DNA of 64,000 nt. Origin: Arenibacterium halophilum (GTDB lineage: Bacteria; Pseudomonadota; Alphaproteobacteria; Rhodobacterales; Rhodobacteraceae). The notes under the pieces are model-generated. The model worked only from the letters and a program-made list of their open reading frames with translations. It searched no databases and had not been told where the DNA came from. The position numbers and the translations under genes are program-made. Below, piece by piece: positions 33,760 to 42,762 of this stretch (positions are counted from its first letter, which is position 1; every line of letters begins with the position of its first letter). The stretch is taken from the NCBI RefSeq assembly GCF_005938225.1, contig NZ_VCPC01000001.1, positions 1,177,213-1,241,212 of the forward strand, written 5' to 3'.

Positions 33760-35144
33760 GGCAGGGCCTTTCCCAGCGCATCAATCGCTGCCTTGTGCAG
33801 TTTCGTCAGGGCGGTCAGTTCGGCCGGGGCGGCATTGGCCGGGGTCAGGTCAACCCGGTCGATACGCAGCTTGAACCCGTTCAGATCGCGTTGCAGCCCA
33901 AGGGTCGCGCTGTTCACATCGTCCAGTGCATCCAGCGCCGCCTGCTTCTGATCAAGACTGTCCACCAGCAGTTTCACGGCTGCATCGGCGCGGTCGGTCA
34001 ACGCCTTCTGTTGCGCGTCGCTAAGCGCAAAGACGTGCGTTTCGCCGATGTTGTCGGCCACTTCGGCGTGGCGTGCCTGCACCGCAAGAACCGCGTCGGT
34101 GACATCGGCCAACTGGTTGCACACCCCGTCCACCTCTTTCGCGATCCGGGTCGCCAAAGCATCCAGACCGCTGGCATCCGACACCGGCCAGGCCGCAGCG
34201 CGAGTGGCATCGCGCAGCACGGCGTGGGCCTGCTGCAAATCGGCCGCCTCAGCCTTGATCGGGTCGGTCAGGCCGGGGGGCGTGCCCGGTTCCGGTTTCA
34301 GATCGGCACCGCCCCACGTCAGCCGGTCAAGCAGCTGGCCCATGCGGGTGGCAAAGCGCACACGCCCCGCCGCCGCCGCACGGCCCTGTTCCACCACCAG
34401 CAGTAACGCGGCCAGCGCGGCCTCGGCTTTTTCCAGCGTCGCGTCATCGGGGGTGCCCGACAGATCGGGAAACGCAGCCAGCGCGTCCTGCAAGGCCTGC
34501 GCCTCGGGGGCGACCGCCTCGGGCAGCTCGGCCTCGGTTTGCGCGGCAAGGATTTCATCGCGCCGTTTCAGGCGCAGCGCCGCCTGTTGGGCGGCCCGGT
34601 CCAGCGCCGCGTCAACGGCGGGGCCAAGGTTTTCGATGTCCACCTCGGCCGCATCAAGCCCGGCCTCGTCCAGTGCGGGCGCGCCCAGTGCGGTGCGGAT
34701 CGCGGCCACCTTGCTGGCAATCTCCTCGGCGTCATCGTCGGCCAGCGCCTTGCCGGCGCGTTTCTCCTGCGCTGCCAGATCGCCCAGCAGCGCGTCGCGG
34801 CGGATGTGCAGCAGCGCGACGGCATGGGGCGCGCGCATGGCCTGAACCACCTGCGCGGCGGCCTTGATCCCGTCGCGGGTGAACGGGGCCGAAAGATAGC
34901 CCATCGCCTGGTTGTGGAGCGAGGTCAGGATGCCTGTATCCTCGGCATTGGCGGCGGCAGGCGGGCCGAACCGCGCCAGAAGCTCGCGCAGCGTGTTCAG
35001 GTCCTTTTCCAGCGTCGCCCGCTCGGCATCCGGGTCTTTCGCCGCCGGGGGCGTTGCCAGATCGAGCGCGGCCAGAGTCGTGATCGGCCGTTTCAGAACG
35101 TATTTTTCCAGAAATGCGCGCTGTGTCTCGGTCAGGTCAGCCAA
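33756..35144 (-). CDS. Helical protein of unknown function, first gene of a novel cluster
   Basis: A 462-residue, Ala-rich, almost entirely helical and probably coiled-coil protein with no signal peptide or membrane segment. It begins ADLTETQRAFLEKYVLKRPI and ends LTKLHKAAIDALGKALP. Heptad-like Leu/Ala spacing is evident at about residues 180-300 and 370-440. The start codon is TTG at 35144, strongly supported by GGAGGAG 6 nt upstream. Its end overlaps the 1294-residue gene (ATGA). The similar composition of the two suggests a physical partnership. I cannot assign a function. Confidence 0.78.
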   Translation of the reverse strand: MADLTETQRAFLEKYVLKRPITTLAALDLATPPAAKDPDAERATLEKDLNTLRELLARFGPPAAANAEDTGILTSLHNQAMGYLSAPFTRDGIKAAAQVVQAMRAPHAVALLHIRRDALLGDLAAQEKRAGKALADDDAEEIASKVAAIRTALGAPALDEAGLDAAEVDIENLGPAVDAALDRAAQQAALRLKRRDEILAAQTEAELPEAVAPEAQALQDALAAFPDLSGTPDDATLEKAEAALAALLLVVEQGRAAAAGRVRFATRMGQLLDRLTWGGADLKPEPGTPPGLTDPIKAEAADLQQAHAVLRDATRAAAWPVSDASGLDALATRIAKEVDGVCNQLADVTDAVLAVQARHAEVADNIGETHVFALSDAQQKALTDRADAAVKLLVDSLDQKQAALDALDDVNSATLGLQRDLNGFKLRIDRVDLTPANAAPAELTALTKLHKAAIDALGKALP

Positions 35145-35261
35145 ATCCGGCTCCTCCCAGAAAAGGAAAACATGAAAATACGGGGCAAAAACGCTGATTC
35201 CATGCGCAAGGTAACACCGATTTTGGCACCCTAGAAAGTGATCTGGTTCACAGAAGGGGAC

Positions 35262-35280
35262 AAAAGCCGCCTCTAGGCGG
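35262..35280 (-). terminator. Short terminator overlapping the glycosyltransferase stop codon
   Basis: On the minus strand CCGCC-TAGA-GGCGG is followed by CTTTTG. The stem is only 5 bp and its loop contains the TAG stop codon. It separates the glycosyltransferase transcript from the cluster at 33756-35144. The rest of the 128-nt gap carries the GGAGGAG ribosome-binding site of the next gene. Confidence 0.5.
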
Positions 35281-36553
35281 GCAGAACCTCAAGGATGCGC
35301 CGGGCCGCAAGGGCGACGTGATCGGCCTTCTGCATCTGCGCGGCGTTGGCGCGCAGGCGGTCGCGCATGGTACTGTCGCCCATCAGCTCGGTGATGGCGC
35401 GGGCCAGGGCGGCATCGGTCATGTCCCAGCGGGGCAGCGCCTGCCCCACCCCGGTTTCCGCCGCGCGGGCGGCGTTGTCGTGCCCGTCCCAGCAATAGGG
35501 CAGGATCAGCGAGGGCACGCCGTGGAACAGCGCCTCGCAAAAGGAATTGTTGCCGCCGTGGTGGATGAACAGTTCGCATTGCGCCACGACCGAGGGCTGG
35601 GGAAACCAGTCCTGAAGGTGCACGTTATCGGGCACGCTGGAATAGGAGTCGATCCCCGCGCCCACGTTCACAAGGAACCGCGCGGGCAGCGTGGCGAAGA
35701 CTTCCAGCAGGCGGCCGAAGAACGCGGTGTCCATCGCGCCAAGGCTGCCAAAGCTGACATAGACCAGCGGCCCGGTGTCGCGCGGAAAGGCGGGCGGGGT
35801 ATAGGGGGCCTCTTGCCTTACGCAACCGTCAAGGCAGGTGTAGCGCCCCGGGTCCAGCGGCGTGGCGCGGGTGTGGCGGGTGATGTCGGGGGCCAGCAGC
35901 AGGTTCAGATACGGCGAGGGTTCCATGAACAGCCCCTCGGCCAGCGGGGGCAGGCCGTGGTCCGTTCGGAAGGTGTTATAGGCCATGTGCGAGGGCGCGG
36001 TGGCGGCGCGATAAGCGGCGGTAAAGGCGGCCGGATCGGCCCCCGAGGCCAGCCCCGACAGGTAGGGCGGCACGCACGGATCGGGCAGTTCGGTTTCAGC
36101 GCAAGAGACCACCCGCACCCAAGGCACGCCCGCGTTGGCGATGGCGGGGAACATGATGACATTGTCGATCACTACCGCGTCGGGCTTCAGCCGGGCCAGC
36201 AGGCTTTGCAGCCCCGCCTCGACCGCCATGGCACCGTCGACAATCGCTTGCCAGACCGGGGCGACATAAGTCGTCAGCTGCTCCTGCGGGGGCAGGTTGA
36301 AATGCGGCAGGTGGTGGCTCAGGAAATCCTGCCAATAGCTTTGGGTTTCATCTGCCGTCAGGTCCGGTTCGCCGGGGATGCGGTATTCGTCGAACCCGTA
36401 ATCGGCAAACACCCCGTGAAAGCCGCCGTGGGTCAGGAACACCGGCGTCGCACCTTGCTTCGCAAGCTGCTGCGCGATGCCGACACAGTTCAGCGCGGCG
36501 CCGAAACTGGCCTCGGGGAAGATCGCGATCAAGGGGGAGCGGCGGGCGGTCAT
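35273..36553 (-). CDS. UGT-type (GT1) glycosyltransferase, paralogue 1
   Basis: A 426-residue GT-B enzyme related to macrolide/UDP-glucuronosyl transferases. The N-terminal acceptor domain starts LIAIFPEASFGAALNCVGIA. The C-terminal nucleotide-sugar domain includes VYVSFGSLGAMD and the donor-site block CELFIHHGGNNSFCEALFHG and then LPYCWDGHDNAARAAE. It is clearly paralogous to the gene at 41482-42762: same length, shared KPDxxxxDNVIMFPAI and GVPWVR segments. It follows the GntR gene by 9 nt on the same strand. The acceptor is unknown; association with a polyamine-type importer suggests a small amine-bearing compound. Confidence 0.88.
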   Translation of the reverse strand: MTARRSPLIAIFPEASFGAALNCVGIAQQLAKQGATPVFLTHGGFHGVFADYGFDEYRIPGEPDLTADETQSYWQDFLSHHLPHFNLPPQEQLTTYVAPVWQAIVDGAMAVEAGLQSLLARLKPDAVVIDNVIMFPAIANAGVPWVRVVSCAETELPDPCVPPYLSGLASGADPAAFTAAYRAATAPSHMAYNTFRTDHGLPPLAEGLFMEPSPYLNLLLAPDITRHTRATPLDPGRYTCLDGCVRQEAPYTPPAFPRDTGPLVYVSFGSLGAMDTAFFGRLLEVFATLPARFLVNVGAGIDSYSSVPDNVHLQDWFPQPSVVAQCELFIHHGGNNSFCEALFHGVPSLILPYCWDGHDNAARAAETGVGQALPRWDMTDAALARAITELMGDSTMRDRLRANAAQMQKADHVALAARRILEVLPA

Positions 36554-36562
36554 GTCAGGGCG

Positions 36563-37483
36563 TCAATGCCTGCGGGGCGTGCCAAAGGCAAGCGCCGGAG
36601 CGCCCCGGTTCGCCACACTGGGGCGGCGCGCGCGCGACAGGCGCAGATGCACGCGCATCAGATCGGCGGCCAGGTCGGGCTGCCCCGCTTCGATATGGTC
36701 GAGCATGCGCAGGTGTTCTTCCAGCGCCTGCCGCATCCGGAAATCGTTGTACCCCCCCGCCGGGCCCGAAAGCTGGCGCAGCCCGTGGTGCGCCATCAGC
36801 GATTCCGTCACGAACTGGTTCCCGGCCGAGCGCGCGATCAGCCGGTGAAATGACAGATCGGCCTGCTGGAAATCGCCCGGGTCGATGCCGTGTTCGGGAT
36901 GGGCCAGCAACATCTCGGTCCGGGTGCGCACGGCGGCGGCGCGGGTGGCGTCCAGCCGGAAGGCGGGCGAGAGGATCGCCTGCGGCTCCAGCATCAGGCG
37001 GAAATCATAGCTTTCGTCGCTGGCGCCCCGGTCGCCCGGCATCCGTTGAAACAGCCAGAGCTGGCCCTCGGCACGCTGCATCACGCCCTGGGCCAGCAGG
37101 GTTTCCAGCGCCTTCTGCGCCTCGGCCCGGGTACAGCCGTAGCGGCGCAGCAGATCGGTCACGTTCACAGAATCATCCAAGCGCCGCGCCGCACGGTCGC
37201 GCAGGATGCGGGCGGGCAGATCAGCCTGAGGCGGTGCCTCGCCCGCAAGGGCGGCAAGCCCGCTTTCGGGTGCGCAGGCCAACACGGTGCCGCCCTCGGC
37301 GGCGCGGCGGGCCAACCCGCGATCCATCAGAAGGCGCAGCGCTGCGCGCACCGGGGTGCGCGACACGGAACAGGACTCGGCCAGCGATTTTTCCACCAGC
37401 CGGTCGCCTTCGCGCAGGCCCGATTCCACCGCGACATCCAGTATTTTTTCCGCCAACCGGGTGTATTTCAGTGCCGCCGCCAT
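36563..37483 (-). CDS. GntR/FCD-family transcriptional regulator
   Basis: A 306-residue regulator. The first winged helix is at about residues 10-65 (GDRLVEKSLAESCSVSRTPV, RAALRLLMDRGLARR). A second helix-turn-helix-like stretch occurs at about 95-145 (NVTDLLRRYGCTRAEAQKAL, ETLLAQGVMQRAE). The FCD ligand domain follows (FRLMLEPQAI, DLSFHRLIARSAGN, HLRMLDHIEAGQPDLAADLM). At 306 residues it is about 70 longer than ordinary FCD regulators, explained by the second domain. It is divergent from the polyamine-type importer operon over a 193-nt gap and co-oriented with the first glycosyltransferase, so it probably controls both directions. Confidence 0.88.
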   Translation of the reverse strand: MAAALKYTRLAEKILDVAVESGLREGDRLVEKSLAESCSVSRTPVRAALRLLMDRGLARRAAEGGTVLACAPESGLAALAGEAPPQADLPARILRDRAARRLDDSVNVTDLLRRYGCTRAEAQKALETLLAQGVMQRAEGQLWLFQRMPGDRGASDESYDFRLMLEPQAILSPAFRLDATRAAAVRTRTEMLLAHPEHGIDPGDFQQADLSFHRLIARSAGNQFVTESLMAHHGLRQLSGPAGGYNDFRMRQALEEHLRMLDHIEAGQPDLAADLMRVHLRLSRARRPSVANRGAPALAFGTPRRH

Positions 37484-37676
37484 TCCTGCCCATCCGCCCC
37501 GTGACCAAAAAACCGTCAGATTTCCGCGTGTTCCGGCGTTTTACCATGCCACGCACAGATTGCCGCAAATTTCTGTTGAGTTTTTATTGGCTCAAAAATA
37601 CCGTGATCCCATAACAAGTCAATTCGCTGCAACGACAGCACGACATCGCAACACTGGTTCCACAGGGGGAACAAAG

Positions 37677-38723
37677 ATGACCAGAACACCGCTATCCGCG
37701 CGCCTTGCCGCCGTGGCCGCCTGCGCCCTTATCGCCGGAGCCGCGCAGGCCGAGAAGATCGTGATTTCCAACTGGGATGGCTACATGCCGCCCGACCTGC
37801 TGGAGAATTTCACCAAGGAAACCGGGATCGAGGCCGAACTGTCGGTCCACGCCACAAACGAGGAAATCATGGGCAAGGTCGTCGCCGGTGGCGGCAAGGG
37901 GTACGACGTGCTGTTCGTGTCCTCGCCCTTTGCCGAGGCGCTGAAGAACCTGGGCCTGTCGGCACCCATCGACCACGACAAGGTGCCGAACCTTGAAAAC
38001 CTGTACGACGAGGCGACCGAGCTGGCGCATGATCCGGGCAACACCTATTCGGTGCCCTACGCCTGGGGCACGACGGGGCTGTGCTATCGTTCGGACATGA
38101 TGGAAGAGCCGACGTCGTGGAATGCGCTGCTGTCGCCGTCGGACGACCTGAAAGGCAAGGTCACCATGCTGTCGACCGACCGCTGGCTGATGGGCGCCGC
38201 CGCACTGGCGCTGGGCAAGTCGCTGAACGACACCAGCGCCGAAACGCTGGCCGCCGAAAAGGACATGCTGATCGCCACGAAGCAGGATCTGCTGGCCTAT
38301 GACGATGCCACCTTCTACCTGAAGCTGGTGTCGGGCGAGGCGACGATGGTGCAGGCCTGGGATGGCTGGTGCAACTACGGCATCGCCGAAAACGCCGAGA
38401 TCAAATACACCATCCCCGAGGAAGGCAGCGACCTGTGGGTGGATGCCATCGTCATCACCAACGCGTCGGAAAACAAGGACGCGGCGCATGCCTTTGTGAA
38501 CTATGTGATGGGCAAGGACGTGGGGGTCTGGGTGGCGTCGAACATCCTGTACAAGACGCCGAACCAGGCCGCGATGGAAGCCCTGGACCCGTCGCTGGTC
38601 GAAAGCTTCCCCAACATGGGCATGGCCCCTGCCGAGTTGGTGAAATACGAGCAGCTGCGCGATCTGGGACAGGGGCAGAAAGCCTTTGCCCGCACCGTGA
38701 CCGAGATCATGGCCGCGCAATAA
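37677..38723 (+). CDS. Polyamine-type ABC transporter substrate-binding protein
   Basis: A 348-residue PotD/PotF-like periplasmic protein. The signal peptide ends IAGAAQA and the mature protein starts EKIVISNWDGYMPPDLLENF, the usual PotD opening. Ligand-pocket aromatic residues are present in SVPYAWGTTGLCYRSD and MVQAWDGWCNYG. The start ATG 37677 follows AGGGGGA by about 6 nt. In the 193-nt gap upstream, TTGAG (37576) and CTCAA (37591) form a weak inverted repeat that could be a GntR site. Ligand may be a polyamine or another cationic amine; not decidable here. Confidence 0.9.
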   Translation: MTRTPLSARLAAVAACALIAGAAQAEKIVISNWDGYMPPDLLENFTKETGIEAELSVHATNEEIMGKVVAGGGKGYDVLFVSSPFAEALKNLGLSAPIDHDKVPNLENLYDEATELAHDPGNTYSVPYAWGTTGLCYRSDMMEEPTSWNALLSPSDDLKGKVTMLSTDRWLMGAAALALGKSLNDTSAETLAAEKDMLIATKQDLLAYDDATFYLKLVSGEATMVQAWDGWCNYGIAENAEIKYTIPEEGSDLWVDAIVITNASENKDAAHAFVNYVMGKDVGVWVASNILYKTPNQAAMEALDPSLVESFPNMGMAPAELVKYEQLRDLGQGQKAFARTVTEIMAAQ

Positions 38724-38731
38724 CGCCCCCT

Positions 38732-38755
38732 GCGCGCCCCGCCGCAGGGGCGCGC
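38732..38755 (+). promoter_or_regulatory. Intra-operon hairpin after the binding-protein gene
   Basis: GCGCGCCCC pairs with GGGGCGCGC across a 6-nt loop, beginning 8 nt after the binding-protein stop and 28 nt before the permease start. There is only a weak T run (GCTTTCCC). Such a hairpin would protect the upstream mRNA and partly stop transcription, giving more binding protein than permease. Confidence 0.6.
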
Positions 38756-38783
38756 GCTTTCCCTGCTGTTCTGAAAGACCGAC

Positions 38784-39638
38784 GTGAACAACCCGTTGAA
38801 AACGCTTGTCCTGATGGGGCCGGGGCTGGGCTGGCTTGCCCTGCTGATGGTGGTGCCCTGCGGGCTGATCTTTACCTATGCGTTCTTTGAACGCGGGCTG
38901 TACGGCGGCATCGATTACATCTGGACGTTTGAGAATTTCACCCGCGCGGCCGATCCGCTGTATCTTGGCATCTTCCTGCGCTCGGCGCGGATTGCGCTGA
39001 CGGCAACGGCCATCGCGATCCTGATCGCCTATCCGGCGGCCTATGCGATCACCCGCGCGCCGAAACACTGGCAGACGGCACTGCTGATCCTTGTGATCCT
39101 GCCGTTCTGGTCGAATTACCTGATCCGCACCTATGCCTGGATCGTGATGCTGAACCGCGAGGGGCTGATCAACGGCGCGCTGGAAGGCGCGGGCGTGATC
39201 GATGAACCGCTGCCGCTGCTGTATAATTCCTTCGCCGTGGTGGTCGGGCTGGTCTACAACTACACGCCCTTCGTGGTGCTGGCGATCTATTCGTCGCTCA
39301 GCCGGATCAACCGCGAGACCATCGAAGCCTCCGAGGACCTTGGCGCCTCGACCTTCACCACCTTTCGCCGCGTGATCCTGCCGCAGACGGTTTCGGGCGT
39401 CGCCGCCGGGGGCGTCTTCGTCTTCGTGCTGTCGATCGGCAATTTCATCACGCCCGACCTGCTGGGTGGCGGGCGGCTTCAGATGGTGGGCAACCTGATC
39501 TATGACCAGTTCCTGAGCGCGCGCGACTGGCCCTTTGGCGCGGTGCTGTCAATGTTCCTGATCGCCATCATGATGGTGCTGCTGTTCACGCAGGCGGTGC
39601 TGGCGGGCCGCGCCTCGGGCGAGAGGACTAACTCATGA
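38784..39638 (+). CDS. Polyamine-type ABC transporter permease (PotB/PotH-like)
   Basis: A 284-residue inner-membrane permease with six hydrophobic segments. The first is LVLMGPGLGWLALLMVVPCG; the ATPase-docking loop EASEDLGASTFTTFRRVILP lies at about residues 184-203. LVILPFWSNYLIRTYAWIVM is a strong PotB/PotH signature. The start is a GTG at 38784 with GAAAGAC upstream. It overlaps the next permease by 4 nt. Confidence 0.92.
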   Translation: MNNPLKTLVLMGPGLGWLALLMVVPCGLIFTYAFFERGLYGGIDYIWTFENFTRAADPLYLGIFLRSARIALTATAIAILIAYPAAYAITRAPKHWQTALLILVILPFWSNYLIRTYAWIVMLNREGLINGALEGAGVIDEPLPLLYNSFAVVVGLVYNYTPFVVLAIYSSLSRINRETIEASEDLGASTFTTFRRVILPQTVSGVAAGGVFVFVLSIGNFITPDLLGGGRLQMVGNLIYDQFLSARDWPFGAVLSMFLIAIMMVLLFTQAVLAGRASGERTNS

Positions 39639-40417
39639 GTCCCCGGATGCCCGCCGCGCTGAAGCTGCACATGGTGCTGTTCTATGCATTTCTTTACGTT
39701 CCGATCCTTGTGCTGATGGCGCTGTCGTTCAACCGCGCCGGGCTGCCCACGGTCTGGACCGGGTTTTCGCTGGAATGGTACGGCAAGCTGTTCAGCGCCG
39801 ACCCGATCATCCGCGCCGCGCGCAATACGCTGGTGGTGGCGCTGGCCTCGACCGCGCTGGCCACGGTGATCGGCACCGCGCTGGCGGTGGGCGTGGAAAC
39901 GCGGCGCCAGTCGGCGGCGCTGGACGCGCTGCTGTTCGCGCCGATGATCATCCCCGACATCGTGCTGGCGATTGCGCTGCTGTCCTTCTACACCGCGCTG
40001 AACATGACGCTGGGGCTGCATTCCATCATCCTGAGCCATGTGGTGTTCAACATCGCCTTCGTGGTGGCGGTGGTGCGCACACGGATGCGCCATTTCGACC
40101 ATTCGATTCTGGAGGCAAGCGCCGATCTGGGCGCAAGCGAATTCACCACCTTCCGCCGCGTGCTGCTGCCTGCGATTGCGCCGGGGGTGATTGCCGGGGC
40201 GCTGCTGTCCTTCACCCTGTCGGTCGATGAATTCATCATCGCCTATTTCACCGCCGGCGCGGGGCAAGGGTCGACCACGTTGCCGATGCAGATCTACGCG
40301 ATGATCCGCTTTGGCGTGACGCCAGAGATCAACGCGATGGCAACAATCGTGATGGGGGTGTCCTTCGCGTTGGTGCTGATCGCGCAGCGCGCCGACAAGG
40401 GAGTGTTCACGCGATGA
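39635..40417 (+). CDS. Polyamine-type ABC transporter permease (PotC/PotI-like)
   Basis: A 260-residue permease, second membrane subunit. It has six hydrophobic segments, FYAFLYVPILVLMALSFNRA at the start, WYGKLFSADPIIRAARNTLV as in PotC, and the docking loop EASADLGASEFTTFRRVLLP at about residues 159-178. Overlaps both neighbours by 4 nt (ATGA), so the three transport genes are translationally coupled. Confidence 0.92.
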   Translation: MSPRMPAALKLHMVLFYAFLYVPILVLMALSFNRAGLPTVWTGFSLEWYGKLFSADPIIRAARNTLVVALASTALATVIGTALAVGVETRRQSAALDALLFAPMIIPDIVLAIALLSFYTALNMTLGLHSIILSHVVFNIAFVVAVVRTRMRHFDHSILEASADLGASEFTTFRRVLLPAIAPGVIAGALLSFTLSVDEFIIAYFTAGAGQGSTTLPMQIYAMIRFGVTPEINAMATIVMGVSFALVLIAQRADKGVFTR

Positions 40418-41460
40418 CGCCAGTGGTTCAGATGCGCAACATCGTCAAACGCTATGGCAGCGTGACGGCGATCGACAATGTCTCGCTGGATGTGGGCGAC
40501 AACGAATTCTTTGCCCTGCTGGGGCCGTCGGGCTGTGGCAAGACCACGCTGCTGCGCACGCTGGCCGGGTTCGAAGCGCCGCAGGGCGGGCAGGTGATCG
40601 TGGGCGGGCAGGACGTGACACGCCTGCGCCCGGCAAAACGGCCGCTGAACCTGATGTTCCAGTCCTACGCGCTGTTCCCGCACATGAGTGTGGCGCGCAA
40701 CGTCGCCTATGGGTTGGAGATGGAGCGCCTGCCCAAACCCGAGATCGACTCTCGCGTGGCAGAAGTGCTGGAGGCGGCGCAACTGGGCGGCTTTGCCAAC
40801 CGCCGCCCCGACCAGCTGTCGGGCGGGCAGCGGCAGCGGGTCGCGCTGGCGCGCGCGCTGGTGAAACGTCCGCGCGTGCTGCTGCTGGATGAACCGCTGT
40901 CGGCGCTGGACAAGAAGCTGCGGCAGGACATGCAGCTGGAGCTGAAGCGGTTACAGGCCGAAATGGGGATCACCTTTCTGATCGTCACCCACGATCAGGA
41001 AGAGGCGCTGGTGATGGCCGACCGGATCGCCGTTCTGAAAGACGGCAAGCTGGCGCAGGTCGGCTCGCCGGGCGAGCTGTACGAACACCCCGCCAGCCGC
41101 TTTGTCGCCGGTTTCATCGGAGAGATGAATTTCGTCGAAGGCACCGCCACCGCCCAAGGGGTCGAGGTGCCGGGGCTGGGCCTGCTGCGCGGGGCCTCCA
41201 CGCTGACTGGCCCCGCCGTGCTGGCCGTGCGGCCGGAGCGGGTCGATCTGCTGACCGCCACGCCGGGCGACGGGCGCAATGCCGTCACCGGCACCGTCGA
41301 ACAGGTCGCCTATCACGGAGCCGACATGGGCGTGCATGTGCGGCTGACCAATGGCGCGGTGATGCGCGCCCTGCTGCGCGCCGGGCAGGACGCCCCCGCC
41401 ATCGGCGCGCCCGCCACCTGCGCCTGGGCGGCTGAACATTCGCGCATCCTGCCGGAATAA
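40414..41460 (+). CDS. Polyamine-type ABC transporter ATPase (PotA-like)
   Basis: A 348-residue ATPase of the PotA/CysA group. Walker A is GPSGCGKTT (about residues 36-44), the Q-loop LMFQSYALFPHMSVARNVAY, the signature LSGGQRQRVALARALVKRPR, Walker B VLLLDEPLSALD and the H-loop LIVTHDQEEAL. The C-terminal TOBE domain follows from about residue 240 (GFIGEMNFVEGTA, VLAVRPERVDL). All catalytic motifs are intact. The glycosyltransferase gene begins 21 nt later, so the enzyme genes are probably in the same transcript. Confidence 0.93.
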   Translation: MTPVVQMRNIVKRYGSVTAIDNVSLDVGDNEFFALLGPSGCGKTTLLRTLAGFEAPQGGQVIVGGQDVTRLRPAKRPLNLMFQSYALFPHMSVARNVAYGLEMERLPKPEIDSRVAEVLEAAQLGGFANRRPDQLSGGQRQRVALARALVKRPRVLLLDEPLSALDKKLRQDMQLELKRLQAEMGITFLIVTHDQEEALVMADRIAVLKDGKLAQVGSPGELYEHPASRFVAGFIGEMNFVEGTATAQGVEVPGLGLLRGASTLTGPAVLAVRPERVDLLTATPGDGRNAVTGTVEQVAYHGADMGVHVRLTNGAVMRALLRAGQDAPAIGAPATCAWAAEHSRILPE

Positions 41461-41481
41461 GAAATCAAAGGGAGTTTCCAG

Positions 41482-42762
41482 ATGACACAGAAAACCATCG
41501 CCTTTTTCCCCGAAGCGGCCTTTGGCCCCGCGCTGAACAGCGTCGGCATCGCGCAGGCCTGCGAAAAGCTGGGCCACAAGGCCGTGTTCCTCTCGGACCC
41601 GGGATTTGTCGAGGTGTATCAGGGTTATGGGTTCGAAGCGCACCCCGTCGCCCTGTCAGAACCGATGGAGCCCGAAGCCATGGCGAAGTTCTGGGAGGAT
41701 TTCATCAACGGCCACATCCCGAACTTCCGCAAATCGCCCATCGACCAGATCGACAACTACGTGAAGGACTGCTGGGAGGCGATCGTGGACAGCGCGAAAT
41801 GGGCGCAGAAGGATCTGCCCGGCGTGCTGGATGCGATCAAGCCCGACATGATCTGCGTCGACAACGTCATCATGTTCCCCGCGATCAAGCAGTATGGCGT
41901 GCCGTGGGTGCGCATCATCTCCTGCTCGGAAAACGAAATTCCCGACCCGCTGGTGCCGCCGCATCTGTCGGGCTGCCGCGTGGACGACCCCGAGGGAATG
42001 AAGGCCTATGACGATCGCTTCAAGGCGGTCATCAAGCCGATCCACGACGATTACAACGCCTTCTTGGCCGAGAATAACGAGGCGCCCTATGAGCTTGGCG
42101 AATTCTTTGAACCCTCGCCCACGATGAATTTCCTGCTGTATCCCGAGCCGGTGAAATACCCCCGCGAAACCCCTCTGGATCCAGCGCAGTTCCAGTACCT
42201 CGAAGGCTGCGTGCGCGAGGAAGAGCCCTATGAGGTGCCGACCTTCAAGGCCAACAACGACAAGCCTTTGCTTTACATCTCGTTCGGGTCGCTGGGCGCG
42301 GGCGATACCGATCTGCTGAAGCGGATCATCAAGACGGTGTCGACCCTGCCCTATCGCGCGTTGGTGAACGTGGGCGATTATATCGGCGAATACGACGATA
42401 TCCCCGACAACGTGCATATCGCCAGCTGGTATCCGCAGCCCTCGGTGATCCCGCAGGTTGACGCGGTGATCCACCACGGCGGCAACAACTCGTTCACCGA
42501 GTGCCTGTATTTCGGCAAGCCCGCGATCATCATGCCCTATGTCTGGGACGGGCATGACAACGCGACGCGGGTGCAGGAAACCGGCCACGGCTTCGGCTTT
42601 CACCGCTATGACTGGAGTGATGAGCAACTGGCCGAGGCGCTGAACACCTGCCTGACCGATACGGCGATGCAGGCGAAACTGGCCGCGACATCCGCGCATA
42701 TGCAATCGCGCCACGGCCCGACCAAGGCGGCGGGCATCCTGGACGGGATCCTGCAGGCATGA
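41482..42762 (+). CDS. UGT-type (GT1) glycosyltransferase, paralogue 2
   Basis: A 426-residue GT-B enzyme, the second copy at this locus. It starts TIAFFPEAAFGPALNSVGIA. The donor-site block is DAVIHHGGNNSFTECLYFG followed by PYVWDGHDNATRVQETGHGF. The central YISFGSLGAGDTDLLKRII matches paralogue 1. Both retain the His-Gly-Gly-Asn-Asn-Ser donor motif, so both should be active. The ATG follows GGGAG by about 9 nt. It overlaps the first cupin gene by 4 nt. Presumably glycosylates, or works on a glycoside of, the compound imported by the adjacent transporter. Confidence 0.88.
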   Translation: MTQKTIAFFPEAAFGPALNSVGIAQACEKLGHKAVFLSDPGFVEVYQGYGFEAHPVALSEPMEPEAMAKFWEDFINGHIPNFRKSPIDQIDNYVKDCWEAIVDSAKWAQKDLPGVLDAIKPDMICVDNVIMFPAIKQYGVPWVRIISCSENEIPDPLVPPHLSGCRVDDPEGMKAYDDRFKAVIKPIHDDYNAFLAENNEAPYELGEFFEPSPTMNFLLYPEPVKYPRETPLDPAQFQYLEGCVREEEPYEVPTFKANNDKPLLYISFGSLGAGDTDLLKRIIKTVSTLPYRALVNVGDYIGEYDDIPDNVHIASWYPQPSVIPQVDAVIHHGGNNSFTECLYFGKPAIIMPYVWDGHDNATRVQETGHGFGFHRYDWSDEQLAEALNTCLTDTAMQAKLAATSAHMQSRHGPTKAAGILDGILQA

